A stretch of DNA of 64,000 nucleotides from Agapetus fuscipes (GCA_951799405.1 OX637333.1:17173960-17237959); one strand, 5' to 3'. Shown: positions 1 through 12,028, numbered from the stretch's first letter. The notes: a model not told the origin generated them from the letters alone. Numbers and translations are program-made.

Positions 1-1751
1 TCCATGGGCATACCTGATGACTCACCATCAACATCCACAGTCTGACATCTGCCTTTCAGATATGAAGATAGCAATTTAGATACTCCTCCTCGGACTCCGT
101 ACAACCTATCAAGCTTAGTGATGAGTATACTGTGATCAACAGTGTCGAAGGCAGCGCTCATGTCAAGTACTGCCACCATGGCAAGAGCACCGTCCCCAAC
201 CGCAGCTATCACATCATTCACAATGCGAAGTAAGGCAGTCTCAGTGGAATGAGCTTTTCTATATGCTGACTGAAACTTAGACAGATATCCGCCTCGCTCC
301 ATGTGCTGAGTGAGTTGCCAAACAACGGCCTTCTCAATAATTTTCGATATAAAAGGAACGGACGACACAGGTCTATAATTTTCCACAGAATCAGCTGGAA
401 GGCTTGATTTTTTGAGAATTGGTGTAACAATTGATTTTTTAAGTTCCGTGGGAAAAATACACTCTGTAGTGAGAGACTTGTTGACCAATGCTGACAGAAT
501 AGGTGCCACTTCACTTAAGCATCTTTTGACCAGCCATGTTGGAATTGGATCTAGTTTACATTGCTTGTTTGGACATGTGAGTACAAGCTTAACAACATCA
601 TTCAACAAGACAGGCTTAAATGAAAAAATAACATTGCAACAATTGTTTGACTCTGGGGGATTAAAAATGGTCGCTGCACTGGATTCTCTTATTCTTCGTA
701 ACTTCTCTGAAAAGTGACGAGAGAATTCACTTGCAGGAAGCTCCGGATGCTGAGTAGAACTTTTTCCCAGGACAAAGCTCATCGACTTCCACAGCGCCCT
801 GGGGTTCTTGGCTTCGGTCTCCATTTTTCTGGTCCAGTAGGACGACCTTTTCCTCCTTATCAAAGTCCAATAGATGGTCTGGGCATTCATCCAGGTTGCA
901 CGTGCAGTTTCTGTGCGACACCGTCGATACCTCCTCTCAAGGCGTCTCATCTCTGCTTTGCCACATCTGCATTCCTCATCAAACCAGCACTCAGATCTTC
1001 TCTGTCTCCTGATGGTTGTTTTGAGAGGAGCGTATTTGTTGATCAGCGAGAGCATGGTGCTATTGTAAGATTTGATAAGTTTGTTCGTGTCTGCCGAGGC
1101 AATAAAGTTTTTGTTGCAGATGTCGCTTCCAGACAACTCACATTGAAACTGCTCAACATTAAAATTCCGCCAAGGTCTGTTTGTGATACGTTTAAAAATT
1201 GGTTTTGGAGGGTTGAATACCGTAACTGCGGTTACTAGGCGATGATCCGTGTGGCCAATGTCAAGGACTTGACACTGTAGCAGAGGATCACCTGCATTAC
1301 AAATCACAACATCCAGGATACCACCTGCATCATGCGTCACCTGGTTCACCCGCTGATGAAAATTGAAATCATGCAACATACATAAAAACTTGGTGCTGTG
1401 GCCATCCTCCGCTCTATCAAGTCGGATGTTCATATCTCCCACAATAAACACTAGCATGGAATAGGTTGTCAGGCGTGTCAAAAGCTTCTTGAATTCATCG
1501 AAGAATAACGTACAGGGAGGCTTGGATCCAGGCCTGTAGACATTCACAATCAACACTGATGATCCACGAGACGTAAACACGCCAGCAATGCACTCAAAAG
1601 AAGAAAATTCAGGAACACTCTGTATCTGAGAGACCCTAAAACCATTTTTTACCACTATGACCACTCCGCCATGGTTAGTTATGTGTGCAGATTCAGTGGG
1701 TGGCATTTTTCGAGCCTTTTCTATGACAGAGTATTTTATATACAGAGTATT
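1..1751 (-). CDS. Partial LINE ORF2: AP-endonuclease plus reverse transcriptase, cut by window edge
   Basis: Reading the minus strand, one frame has no stop from 1751 down to position 3; the stop before it is at 1752-1754. The first Met is at 1706. Counting from it, GDMN (residues 90-93) and TDH (153-155) are the end of an apurinic-type endonuclease. NYRPVSS (443-449), the SAYRKAHSTET block (480-490) and VLDMSAAFD (catalytic Asp near 515) are the start of a reverse transcriptase. The YADD box would lie left of the window. The NYRP, HSTET and LDMSAAFDTVDH wording is typical of CR1/L2/Daphne-group non-LTR elements. The N-terminal part of the endonuclease is missing, so this is a 5'-truncated copy, but about 580 codons without a stop suggest it is young. 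Antisense open frames at 412-717 and 714-1238 are shadows of it. Target-primed retrotransposition is known for the family; activity of this copy is not shown. Confidence 0.9.
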
Positions 1752-1828
1752 TTATATAGTATTTTATATAGTACTTTATATTTCGTTTTTATATTTTTAT
1801 TGGAGAGGTCTGCTTGGACAGGCGACCG

Positions 1829-2018
1829 ACAAGGTATACTCACCCATCACAAAAATGTAAGCTAACCCCCTCGGTAGCTGTAAACCTCCCACTTAAACTG
1901 ATGTCGTTGATGTAAAGAAGACATCTTACCTGTAAAAATAAATATATTCTTCTTCGGGGACAGGGCGGTAAGAAGTTATATATGTGCAGCTCAGATGCTT
2001 TTTTTTATATCTTAAATT
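1829..2018 (+). mobile_element. SINE-A, diverged 3' part
   Basis: This follows the body of SINE-A in order: a TACTCACCC-like start, a CCCCTCGG..AGCTG stretch, TTACCTGTAAAAATAAAT, CTTCGGGGA, and the AAGAAGTTA..TGTGCAGCTCAGATGC end running into a T tract. The tRNA head is missing. Divergence is clearly higher than between the copies at 23331 and 30150, so it is an older insertion. It lies just beyond the truncated end of the LINE. Confidence 0.7.
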
Positions 2019-2866
2019 GACGTAGAAAAAGTTGAAATGTCACGCGGCCGTGTTGCTTAGAAACAGGCAAACTTATATACATCTATTGGTTGCTAAGGAC
2101 CGATATACATCTTTGCAACTTAGATTATAGATCAACCTTACTAATATCTCTAAGCTCGTAAGATATAGCCCTTGAGTTGGTGTAGGAAAGGTTTTGCCAC
2201 AAAATTGTAGGTAGGTAAATAATGAAAGAAAGAGACAAAAACATACCACAGTTTCAATGCGGGGAAATTTCAGTTATGGATGGCCACACAGAGAAAATGG
2301 CTGCCGCCGTATGACGGTGACCTTGAGTGGCCGGTCATATAGCGGACGATAATTTTGATTTCAACAAATGAGTCTGGTGGAAAATGATTCTTATGTTTTA
2401 TTTCAGAGAAAATGATTGTCACATGTGTGTTTGTATTTTTTAATATCCTCTCCACGTATGTTCTTACCTAGTGTTAGTCATTATGTGAAACAATTCGCGG
2501 TGATTATTTTTCAAATAACTTATTTCTGTTCCTTCTATTAAATTTTATGTGTTTTGTGCGCCACAAAGGGATTGATTTGCAATAAGGTTCGAAATTATGT
2601 CATTTTAACCAATCAAGAACCAATGTTGTGTTAAACTAAATACGATATTACATGACATACGGTAGTTGTCAAAATGGATGAAATTTATTTTTTTTGAGCA
2701 CGGAGATTCACAATGTTTCCTTCACACGACACGACGGTTTCTTTATTATGAATTGGATGCACATGTAACAGGAATATCGCTGTGTATATATGCTAATATA
2801 ACAAAATAATTTCGAATTATAATATGGACATATTGCAAAACAAAACAGAAAACAAAATGTCGATGC
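2019..2866. other. No gene recognised
   Basis: AT-rich sequence with only short open frames in all six frames. No tRNA-like head, TIR or protein similarity was seen. A short CCGCCGTATGACG motif near 2303 recurs near 5377, which hints at older repeat sequence. Confidence 0.5.
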
Positions 2867-3550
2867 TAGAGATGGGCGAAATATCGATATTTCAAAAGTA
2901 ACGATATATTTTTTGAAAAATGTCGATATTTTTCTCGATTTTCAAAATATCGATATTTCGTTTTTTTTAAGTATCAAAATCGTATCTATAATCTAAGCTG
3001 CAAGGATATGTTAACATTTAAGGCTCATATGAAATGCATGCCTACAGACAGGCACATGTAGGTTCGCGCCTACACATTCTGCATGTGTGCATACAAATAA
3101 AGAAAACCTCACATGGACATAAACCTTGCAACTCCTGCCTCCGTTCCCTGAACCGGGGTGGCATTGGCAAAAGTGTACAAAATCAAAAACAAAATTTTAT
3201 TGCAATGCGTTTTTGCCTGTCTCGCTATGTAGGATGTTGTGTTTGGAAACAAACATTTTTACGTTACAAATTACATGCCTTGCCCCCCCCCCCCACTCCC
3301 CCCTGATGGTGTTTTTCAGATTAAGTTTTTGAAGATGTTCTCTGCAAGTAGTTTTTAAAACGGGTTTCTACCTCCCCCCTCCCCCTGCCTGTCGACAGAT
3401 TTTTTAGAAAACAGTTTTGAAGTTTTGAGACGTTCCCCGCCAGCTATCGACATTTTTTTGGAAATTTCGTTTTTTTTTTATATCGATATTTTTTCCTCGA
3501 TAATATCGATTCGAAATATATCGATATTTATTTTCATCTGCCCATCCCTA
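2867..3550. mobile_element. Candidate TIR element rich in ATCGAT motifs
   Basis: The left end reads TAGAGATGGGCGAAA and the right end is GCCCATCCCTA, so the ends are inverted (TAG[A/G]GATGGGC). Inside each end, ATATCGATATTT-type motifs recur many times, making long inverted subterminal regions. A LINE-R 3' fragment and C-rich tracts fill the middle. The G-rich TIR start resembles hAT elements. The expected 8-bp duplication does not line up directly at the ends: a related AAAATGNCGATGC word occurs on both sides but is displaced on the right. The exact borders are therefore uncertain. Confidence 0.5.
2985..3185 (-). mobile_element. LINE-R 3'-end fragment
   Basis: Read on the minus strand, this is the 3' end of LINE-R: a CCxCGGTTCAGGGAACGG-type start, the conserved ACATG..TGTAGG..CGCG block, GGCATGCATTTCATATGAG, and a CTTGCAGCTTAGATTATAG end. 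It is nested in the ATCGAT-rich TIR element and resembles the copy at 27284-27527. Confidence 0.75.
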
Positions 3551-4029
3551 AATCAAAATGACGATGCTGTTCCTAATTCAAATTGACCAATCAGATTCAT
3601 GCAATGGTTTCTATTCCATTGACCTGAAGTTAGCTGAATTAAATTCGCAAGGTGCCGGCCAGCAAAATCTCACTAATCAACCATACAAATGAAAAAAAAA
3701 CACGTTTAAATCAAAAAATGATCTTTTAACTTGGACCCACATTTTTATGGTGGCTATGAGAAATGTTCTTTTTTACGTGTCCTGACCCTACCTATCCCGT
3801 GTAAAGTCGAGTTTTATACCGTTCAGGTCATTCTCAGTGTTGTGCTGTGAAAGATGTGGTCGCCTATAGTGGTACAAATATACAAACAAACCGATGGGTA
3901 GGTTAAATTTCTACTTTTTTATATATAAGATAATTAAGTTATAACCTTTTTTTTTTATATGGGGAAATTTAAATTTTGGGCTGGCACCTGTCAGGCTGGC
4001 GTCACAGGCGTTGACGCACTGACGTTCAC
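3551..4029. other. No gene recognised
   Basis: AT-rich flank between two TIR elements. No coding frame or known repeat was recognised, apart from a possible extension of repeat Q at its right edge. Confidence 0.4.
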
Positions 4030-4104
4030 AGAGTTGACGTGAGTTGACGTTTGAGACGATCGACGGCGTCTAACAGGCCGGTGCTAAGCACAGTTCAACC
4101 ATCA

Positions 4105-5491
4105 CACAGAGGAGTATTTTGACCATTTTACTGGCCAAAATTATTTAAGGTGTTTTTTAATCTGGAAATATATATAAAACCCGTTTTATGTGTAGATTTA
4201 ATTATTTTTTATTAAATATTACAAAATAAAAGAAAAATTACTTTAAAAAAACCTTTAATCGAAATAAAAAAGGAGTATTAAATGAAATGTTTATAAAGAG
4301 TGCGTTAATCAGATTCATCTAAATTGCGCTGATCTTCTGATTCGTCTTCAACACTTTCTTCACTGGAAGTGACCTCCAGCACTCCCGGAACTATCATTTT
4401 TCTATACTTGGAAGCTCTTGTTGGCGTAACTGTTATATCTTTTATAATTTTCGAGGCAGCAAAGTTTCCTTTAGAACGTTGGCTCATACGAGCTGCGTAC
4501 GTCAACTCGTCAGCAGTTGACTGCTCTCTCAAAGCTTCTGTTTTACGTCGTTTGCTTCGAACTTGATTCTTGAAATACTTTTTTTGGTCGACCTGACTTA
4601 ATTTTAGTCCAATTCTCAAAATTTATGGAGCCACTAAACCACTTTTCATTAGACTTTAGAAAACGATTTTTTTTTCGGTTGGCAGCTATCCATTTATGCC
4701 TAAATTCAGACTTAAAATGTCTTAAAAACCGTCTCAATGAATCAAATTTGTTATCTGGGCATCCAGTTATATCAAATATTTTTTTCTCCATAAATGAAAT
4801 TTTTTCTTCTAAATTCTTATTTGAGCAGCTTTGCATCAACTCATATAATTGTTTTTTAGTCATTTCCTTAACCCCGCTTGAAGATCCTGAAAAAAAACAT
4901 TAACTTTTTAACGAAACTGTTTTTGAGTGATAAAAACAACAATTTTTTAAATATATTTTTTTTTTAAAGTCGCAAACATGTTGCAAGTTTTTTTTTTATA
5001 AATACTATGAGAAACATTTGAACTTTATGATAGTCGAAAGAAAAATGTCCGACAAGGCGCGACAGGCAAACTTAAGCTCGATTGTTTGGATTTTTTTAGT
5101 AAATAAATTAAAAAAATTATGCTCTCTAAACAACTTATAAAAAAACGTTGATGTAATTACTTAAAACCAATAAAATAATTATATTGTTTTAACACATACC
5201 TTCCTTTTCTACATCCATGAGTATAACTTTTCAACACAGGGAAAAAATAACTTAAATCATCAAATCAAAATTTGCCGATAACAAAAGCGCTGAGAACAAA
5301 CACGTGCGGACTCGACAACGACTGAGTTTCAACTACTTTGGCAGCAAAATGCGTGGCGGAATATTTACAAAATGGCCGCCGTATGACGCAATACTTATTC
5401 AAGTATTATAAAAGCTCACTAATAATTTATTTTAGCGAAATTCGTACCTGAGACTTTTGGCCAGTGCTTTGTATGGACGTACTCCTCTGTG
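4105..5491 (-). mobile_element. 1387-bp TIR element with CATCA target duplication
   Basis: The left end CACAGAGGAGTA is mirrored by TACTCCTCTGTG on the right, and a second matched block (CTGGCCAAAA) lies about 25 bp in. CATCA flanks both sides (4100-4104 and 5492-5496). The related sequence near 25855 carries only one copy of the site, giving an empty-site control. The element holds a two-exon gene on the minus strand. The 5-bp duplication does not by itself fix a superfamily. Confidence 0.85.
4302..5218 (-). pseudogene. Two-exon transposon-associated gene with a frameshift, function unknown
   Basis: Exon 1 is 5218-5200 (ATG GAT GTA...) ending at a GTATGT donor. Exon 2 begins at 4886 after a T-rich tract and CAG, and the frame continues across the join. 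It runs through TKKQLYELMQ and an RRFLRHFKSEFRHKW stretch to SGRPKK. A frameshift near 4560 then moves the sequence to the next frame, which carries SKRRKTEAL, ELTYAA and ASKIIKDITVTPTRA before an acidic Glu/Ser/Asp tail and a stop near 4302. I recall SKRRKTE..LTYAA..SKIIKDI proteins as repeated, transposon-linked proteins in insects and Hydra, but no function is assigned. No DDE catalytic core is visible, so this looks like an accessory protein or a truncated derivative. Two short open frames (4305-4619 and 4543-4863) are its halves. Confidence 0.65.
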
Positions 5492-7007
5492 CATCATTAA
5501 ATATATATTTATTAATCAGTTTTTCATAAAAAAAAAACCAGTAATTTAATAAATAATAAACAATACAAAGTTAATTAACACTTAAACTCTTTTTTTAATG
5601 AATAACAGTAGGTAAATATAAATCATTATTTCAATTTTATTTACGCTCATTCTGATTTCAGTTAAAAAAAACCACCTCTTCTCCTTCCTCCTTACTCCTT
5701 CCCATTGTGCCCAAGTATGTCCACACCCAAGATGGATTCCAATATGGCTACCGATATTATAAAACAAGGTTACCAGTAGCAAAATACTAGTTAACGGGGT
5801 CTGCGGTACCCCATGCCGGGCTGAGTCATATTGAACAGCCGGTTCCCGATGAAACATAAGTTACCATAGAGTATGATTATTTACGGGCACGAGCCTGTTA
5901 AAAACAGAAAGAGTGATAGCCTTTGTAAAAACGCATGATACATTATTTTACAAATCTGACAATATAGAAATGTTCGTTTTATTTCAAACATCTACTTTGT
6001 TTAATTTAAGCAAAATAATACATTACTTTTTATTTTCGTAACACCAAAAAAATCTTTTTTGGAAATAATTAAAACACTTGATCTGGGCGTAGGGCCACCC
6101 ATTCTTCAGTTGAAATTTTTAGTGACGCCGTCCGTGCTGTCAAAGTTTAAGTGATTTTTATTTTGTATTCATGTTACGAAATCACGCTTAATTAACTTTA
6201 TTATCATCGTATTTTTTCGTTGATCCGCTTGTATAATTAATATGAGTTATCACTCGCGTGAAAATGTACATTTTTGTAGTTCCGTATGGTGAGGTTATGT
6301 GACATGGACTCTCGAACATTTTTGAATTTGAAATGTTTTCTCGACAGCAAAATGTATTAGCCTTGTCTGGGACTGCCGTCGTTAGCAACCAATAATAAAA
6401 TATCTGCCTTTATCCTAGAAACTCGGCTGGGTGACAAGCGACGATACAGTTTTGTCGTTGTGAATTCGTGTGTTGACATTGTGTTCGGTAATCATTTCTC
6501 AATAATGGTTGTATAAAATCAAAAAGGGCTACTTTCTTGGTAGCGGCTTTAAATTTTCAAGTATTTGGCTTTGTCCTAGCAATTTGCATGCTCAGCATTC
6601 AATTAAGACAGTATTGAGGAATGATGAAACCAAGTTATAGTAATATTTTATAAGATATTTATCATGTTTTGAAATAATATTGTTTTGTAAATATATACCT
6701 ACGTTAATAAATCTTTAAGAAATATAAAAAAAATGGTTTGATTTTGAATAACAGAGTATCCTTGAATAATAATATGAAGTAAATAATAATATACCGATAA
6801 TAATACAGGCATAATAATAACAATATGTATATAGGTATCATACAGGTAGGTATATATAGTATGAATCGTGGTAACGTTGCCTTCTGGTCGCAGCAGGTGG
6901 CAGCACAAGTTACTATAATCTATGTTAGGTACTTATGCTCAACGCAGGAGTGGCGCCTCTATTTACCCTACTCTGTGCGGTACCCTCAACGACCGGTACA
7001 CAATAGT

Positions 7008-7611
7008 AATAGGGTATTTGCAATCGTGAGGAATATGATAAAAAGTATAATATTTTGATAGATTTCGAAAAATCAAATAATGATATGTTGATTTGAAGTC
7101 GAAAATATTTTTTTTCGATTTTATATTTAAAAAAGAAAATATAGAAATTTGGACAAGTTTTTAAACGGATATGAGATCTGCTTTTTCTATTTCCGGTGCT
7201 GTGACGTCATATGTTGACGTCACTTTCTTTTATTGACATTCCATACTCTGTTGACATGTGTTGTTGACAACAGAAACAAATGAAAACAACAGAATCAAAT
7301 GAAATGTTTTTAAAGAAACACACAAACTTGTTGAAAAATAACAGCCTCAACGGTGTAAACATTAAAAAGCGATGTTTGAATTACATGAATGTGAGGGCTG
7401 TCAGTTGACACGGCGTTGTTTACAAGACCGTGACATCACGCGAAAAAATTTCATCTAGTAGCGTTTAGGCGCGAAAATTCAAAAATCGATTTTAAAATGC
7501 TTATAACTTTGCTAAAAATACAACTAAAATTAAAATTCAAGAAGTTTTGGGCTAATAAAGCATAAACGAATTTAAATCACAAAAAAAAGAAAAATGTGAA
7601 AATACCCTATT
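7008..7611. mobile_element. MITE M1, copy a (TA target)
   Basis: The ends are inverted ATAGGGTATTT and AAATACCCTAT, with TA on each side, as in Tc1/mariner-type insertions. The interior has no gene; it holds paired GTGACGTCA and TGACGTCAC motifs. A second copy lies inverted at 10197-10796 with the same internal order. Confidence 0.7.
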
Positions 7612-7612
7612 A

Positions 7613-9666
7613 GGCTCAGTTTAGACACACGAAATTTTTTTGAATAAGTTTCGATAGTGACGTCAGTGACCGATTTTTAGCGGCAACTATCGGTTTCTCC
7701 GTCTTCACACACATTTGAACAAAACATTTTTTGAACAAAACATTTTTTGAACAAAACAAAATCTTTTTCTTCTAACGACATTTAGCTGTTGCGGTTTATT
7801 CAAACATCGAATAGGATTAAAATAATGTAGGAATTCAATTATTTTAATACGTGTTAAGTTAAACTATACGCCAGTAAACAAAAAAATCATACAGATAATT
7901 TAAAATTTATCGTGGTGTTGTACAAACTGGCTGAATATTCCAATGTTAGTTGTGAAAATATATTACGGGTTCTTAACCTCAAAAGTATTTTTATGAAACA
8001 GAATGCAATATTGCAATCGTGTCATTAATATTGCATTGGTATTAAATATTGCGTTAACATTATATTGTGTCATTATTTTGGTGCTTATTTGCCGAAACCA
8101 ACATTGAATTTAAAACTTCCCTTACGACTAAAATTATTTACGACTAATAAAAATAGTTGATTAACATGTTTCTTCCGTGAAAAGTTTCACGGAATCATTT
8201 CATTCGTTGCAATGGAAAAAACAGCGTTGTGAAATAAAATTGTTTTTAATCCAAAAGTAAGAACAATCTCAATTTAATTATTACCTACTTCCTTTTTCTT
8301 TTCAAGGGGTTAACAATTATTTTATATTTTCCAAATTGTTTGTAGTTTTCACAAAAAATAAAGGTTTTCGAGTTTTAAAGTAACAAAAAAAATTAAAATA
8401 CCTACCAAAATTTTCGAGTCCATAGCATTATTGTCTTTGACTTTTCAGACATTTTAACTTCGAAGTGGAAATGTCTGACAACTCAGTCTGACCAACATTA
8501 GGCTCAGTTTAGACACACGAATTTTTTTTGAAAAAGTTTCGATAGTGACGTCAAGCAAGATGGCCGCTCCGCAGTGACAGTTGCTGGCAATTTTGATATT
8601 ATGATGATTTTTAAAAAATGCCGCATGACCCGCTTATTTCGTAATGTTGGTCAGACTGAGTTCTCAGACATTTCCACTTCGGAGTTAAAATGTCTGAAAA
8701 GTCAAAGACAATAATGCTATGGACTCGACAATTTTGGTAGGTATTTTAAATGTTTTTGTTAATTTAAAACCCGAAAACCTTTATTTTCTGTGAAAAGTAA
8801 AAACAATTTGGAAAATATAAAATAATTGTTAACCCCTTGAAAAGAAAAAGGAAGTAGGTAATAATTAAATTGAGTTTGTTCTTACTTTTGGATAAAAAAC
8901 AATTTTATTTCACAACGGTGTTTTTTCCATTGCAACGTTTTAATTATGAAATGATTCCGTGAAACTTTTCACGGAAGAAACATGTTACTCAATTATTTTT
9001 AATTAAAGTCGTAAATAATTTCAGTCGTAAGGGAAAATTAAATTTAATGTTGGTCTCGGCAAATAAGCGCCAAAAACAATGACACAGTATAATGTGAACA
9101 CAATATAAAATACCAATGCAATATTAATAACACAATTGCAATATTGCATTCTGTTTCATAAAAATATTTTTGAGGTTAAGAACCCGTAATATATTTTCAC
9201 AACTAACATTGGAATATTTAGCCAGTTTGTACAACACCACGATGAATTTTAAATTATCTGTATGATTCTTTTTTTTACCGACACATAGTTAAACTTAACA
9301 CGTAAAATAATTTAATTCCTACATTATTAATTTAATCCCATTCGATGTTTGAATAAACCGCAACAGCTAAATGCCATTAGAAGAAAAAGATTCTGTTTTG
9401 TTCAAAAAATATTTTGTTCAAATGTGTGTGAAGACGGAAAACCGATAGTTGCCGCTAAAAATCGCTGTCTGACGTCACTATCGAAACTTTTTCAAAAAAA
9501 TTTCGTGTGTCTAAACTGAGCCTTACGAAATAAGCGGGTCATGCAGCATTATTTAAAAATCATCATAATATCAAAATTGCCAGCATCTGTCACTGCGGAG
9601 CGGCCATCTTGCTTGACGTCACTATCGAAACTAATTCAAAAAAATTTCGTGTGTCTAAACTGAGCC
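7613..9666. mobile_element. MITE E, outer copy, split by a second E
   Basis: Begins GGCTCAGTTTAGACACACG and ends with its complement, flanked by TTA at 7610-7612 and 9667-9669. Removing the inner copy (8501-9522) and one TTA leaves an element of about 1.03 kb. GG termini with a 3-bp TTA duplication resemble PIF/Harbinger MITEs. No transposase is encoded. The whole block reads as a long palindrome because the inner copy is in the opposite orientation. Confidence 0.85.
8501..9522. mobile_element. MITE E, inner inverted copy
   Basis: A complete 1022-bp E element with GGCTCAG...CTGAGCC ends and TTA at 8498-8500 and 9523-9525. It lies inside another E in the reverse orientation. The segment next to its left end (an AAGATGGCCGCTCCGCAG region) appears inverted near 9600 in the outer copy, which proves the nesting. 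Confidence 0.88.
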
Positions 9667-9669
9667 TTA

Positions 9670-10011
9670 ATAGGAGGTTGTTGATTGGAGGAAGGTGTGC
9701 CTAAAGCTTTTCTTTATTTTTATATTCAAATCTCAAATTCACATAACCCTGCGACTAATATTTTTTTAGTATGGGTGGTCAGCTGCATATCAATCTGTTA
9801 GTTAAAAATTCACACCAACACATAAGTCAAGTAAATAACCCTAGCAACCCGGCCGAGTGACGACACAATATTGTTCAGCTTGTTCAAATGTAGACGTCAC
9901 GTAACATTTTCGTGCATTATTTTCCGGCTATGTTACGTAAAGATACATTTTATAAGAATGGTTTTGAATTAATTGATTTGGCACTTTTTTTTAGTCCATA
10001 CTTTTTACTTT
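9670..10011. other. Spacer between MITEs, no gene
   Basis: No coding frame recognised. A TTGGCACTTTTTTTTAGTCC word at 9979 recurs immediately right of the next E copy (near 11361), so the flank itself was duplicated or rearranged. Confidence 0.5.
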
Positions 10012-11359
10012 GGCTCAGTTTAGACACACGAAAATTTTATTTTCTGTGAAAACTAAAAACAATTTGGAAAATATGAAATAATAGTTAACCCCTTGAAAAG
10101 AAAAAGGAAGTAGGTAATAATTAAATCGAGTTTGTTCTTACTTTTGGATTAAAAACAATTTTATTTCACAACGGTGTTTTTTCCATTGCAACGTTTTAGG
10201 TATTTTCACATTTTTCTTTTTTTTGTGATTTAAATTCTTTTATGCTTTATTAGCCCAAAACTTCTTGAATTTTAATTTTAGTTGTATTTTTAGCAAAGTT
10301 ATAAGCATTTTAAAATCGATTTTTGAATTTTCTCGCCTAAACGCTACTAGATGAAATTTTCTCGCGTGACGTCACGGTCTTGTAAACAACGCCGTGTCAA
10401 CTGACAGCCCTCACATTCATGTAATTCAAACATCGCTTTTTAATGTTTACACCGTTGAGGCTGTTATTTTTCAACAAGTTTGTGTGTTTCTTTAAAAACA
10501 TTTCAATTGTTTCTGTTGTTTTCATTTGTTTCTGTTGTCAACAACACATGTCAACAGAGTATGGAATGTCAATAAAAGAAAGTGACGTCAACATATGACG
10601 TCACAGCACCGGAAATAGAAAAAGCAGATCTCATATCCGTTTAAAAACTTGTCCAAATTTCTATATTTTCTTTTTTAAATATAAAATCGAAAAAAAATAT
10701 TTTCGACTTCAAATCAACATATTATTATTTGATTTTTCGAAATCTATCAACATAATATACTTTTTATCATATTCCTCACTATTGCAAATACCCTATTCCG
10801 TAAAACGTTTCACGGAAGAAACATGTTAATCAACTATTTTTATTAGTCGTAAATAATTTTAGTCGTAAGAGAAGTTTTAAATTCAATGTTGGTCTCGACA
10901 AATAAGCGCCAACAACAATGACACAATATAATGTTAACACAATATATAATACCAATGCAATATTAATGACACAATTGCAATATTGCATTCTGTTTCATAA
11001 AAATACTTTTGAGGTTAAGAACCCGTAATATATTTCCACAACTAACATTGGAATATTCTGCCAGTTTGTACAACACCACGATGAATTTTAAATTATCTGT
11101 AAGATTCTTTTTGTTTACTGGCGTATAGTTTAACTTAACACGTATTAAAATAATTTAGTTCCTACATATTATCCCTTTCGATGTTTGAATAAACCGCAAC
11201 AGCTAAATGTCATTAGAAGAAAAAGATTCTGTTTTGTTCAAAAAATGTTTTGTTCAAATGTGTGTGGAGACGGAGAAACCGATAGTTGCCGCTAAAAATC
11301 GGTCACTGACGTCACTATCGAAACTTATTCAAAAAAATTTCGTGTGTCTAAACTGAGCC
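10012..11359. mobile_element. MITE E, third copy, interrupted by M1
   Basis: GGCTCAG..CTGAGCC ends flanked by TTT on both sides. The outer parts (10012-10196 and 10797-11359) match the other E copies; the middle is an inserted M1 element. This copy is therefore older than the M1 insertion. Confidence 0.8.
10197..10796. mobile_element. MITE M1, copy b (inverted)
   Basis: Reverse complement of 7008-7611 over nearly its full length, ending AAATACCCTAT at 10786-10796. The left end is slightly eroded (it begins at GGTATTTTC). Confidence 0.8.
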
Positions 11360-11498
11360 TTTGGCACTTTTTTTTAGTCCATTTTTTACCATAGACAAAG
11401 CCTTCGGAAATGTATTTTTTATTTTCCCTACATTTAGGGAATTGGTTTTTGTGTACAGCATAGAGGGCTATCTCTGGAGGCTGTTTTCACGGTGTCAC

Positions 11499-11995
11499 GA
11501 CAAAATGTCCATTGACAGAATGTCCCCCGACATAATGTCCACGGACAAAATGTCCCCCCGACGAAATGTCCACCCGACAGAATGTCCACCGACAGAATGT
11601 CCACTGACAGAATGTCCACCGACAGAATGTCCACCGACACAATGTCCACAGACAAAATGTCCACGCGACAAAATGTCCACGCGACAAAATGTCCACCGAC
11701 AGAATGTCCACCGACAGAATGTCCACCGACAGAATGTCCACCGACAAAATGTCCACCCGACAAAATGTCCACGCGACAAAATGTCCACCGACCAAATGTC
11801 CACCGACCAAATGTCCACCGACAAAATGTCCACCGACATAATGTCCACCGACAAAATGTCCACCGACAAAATGTCCACCGACATAATGTCCACCGACAAA
11901 ATGTCCACCGACAAAATGTCCACCGTCAAAATGTCCACCGATAAAATGTCCATCAAAATAATTTCTACCAGCTAAATGTCCACTACCAACTAAAT
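11499..11995 (+). repeat. 15-bp minisatellite, array 1
   Basis: About 30 head-to-tail units of the type GACAAAATGTCCACC with single-base variants (GACAGAATG, GACATAATG, CGCGACAAA). The array starts with variant units (ATTGACAG, CCCCCGACAT) and decays at its end into CATCAAAATAATTTC-type units. Each unit contains the inverted pair GACA...TGTC. Because 15 is divisible by 3, long open frames appear on both strands (up to 204 codons); they are artefacts of the repeat. Confidence 0.95.
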
Positions 11996-12028
11996 GTTCA
12001 ATGAGATGATCTTTATTTGGATTTAACA

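Larger units (their letters stand above)
4030..7007 (-). repeat. Repeat Q, inverted copy (interrupted)
   Basis: Sequence right of 5497 up to about 6990 is the reverse complement of parts of repeat Q elsewhere. Positions 5497-5830 match 25555-25850 inverted, and 5840-6970 match 40388-41560 inverted. Positions 4030-4104 continue the 25850-25940 part, so the 1387-bp element at 4105 sits inside Q. No convincing protein is encoded here. The copies near 40.4 kb and here form an inverted repeat with about 1.1 kb arms some 33 kb apart. Confidence 0.75.

Noticed and set aside
412..1238. Plus-strand frames opposite the LINE ORF
   Set aside because: They are antisense shadows; the minus strand encodes recognisable endonuclease and RT motifs.
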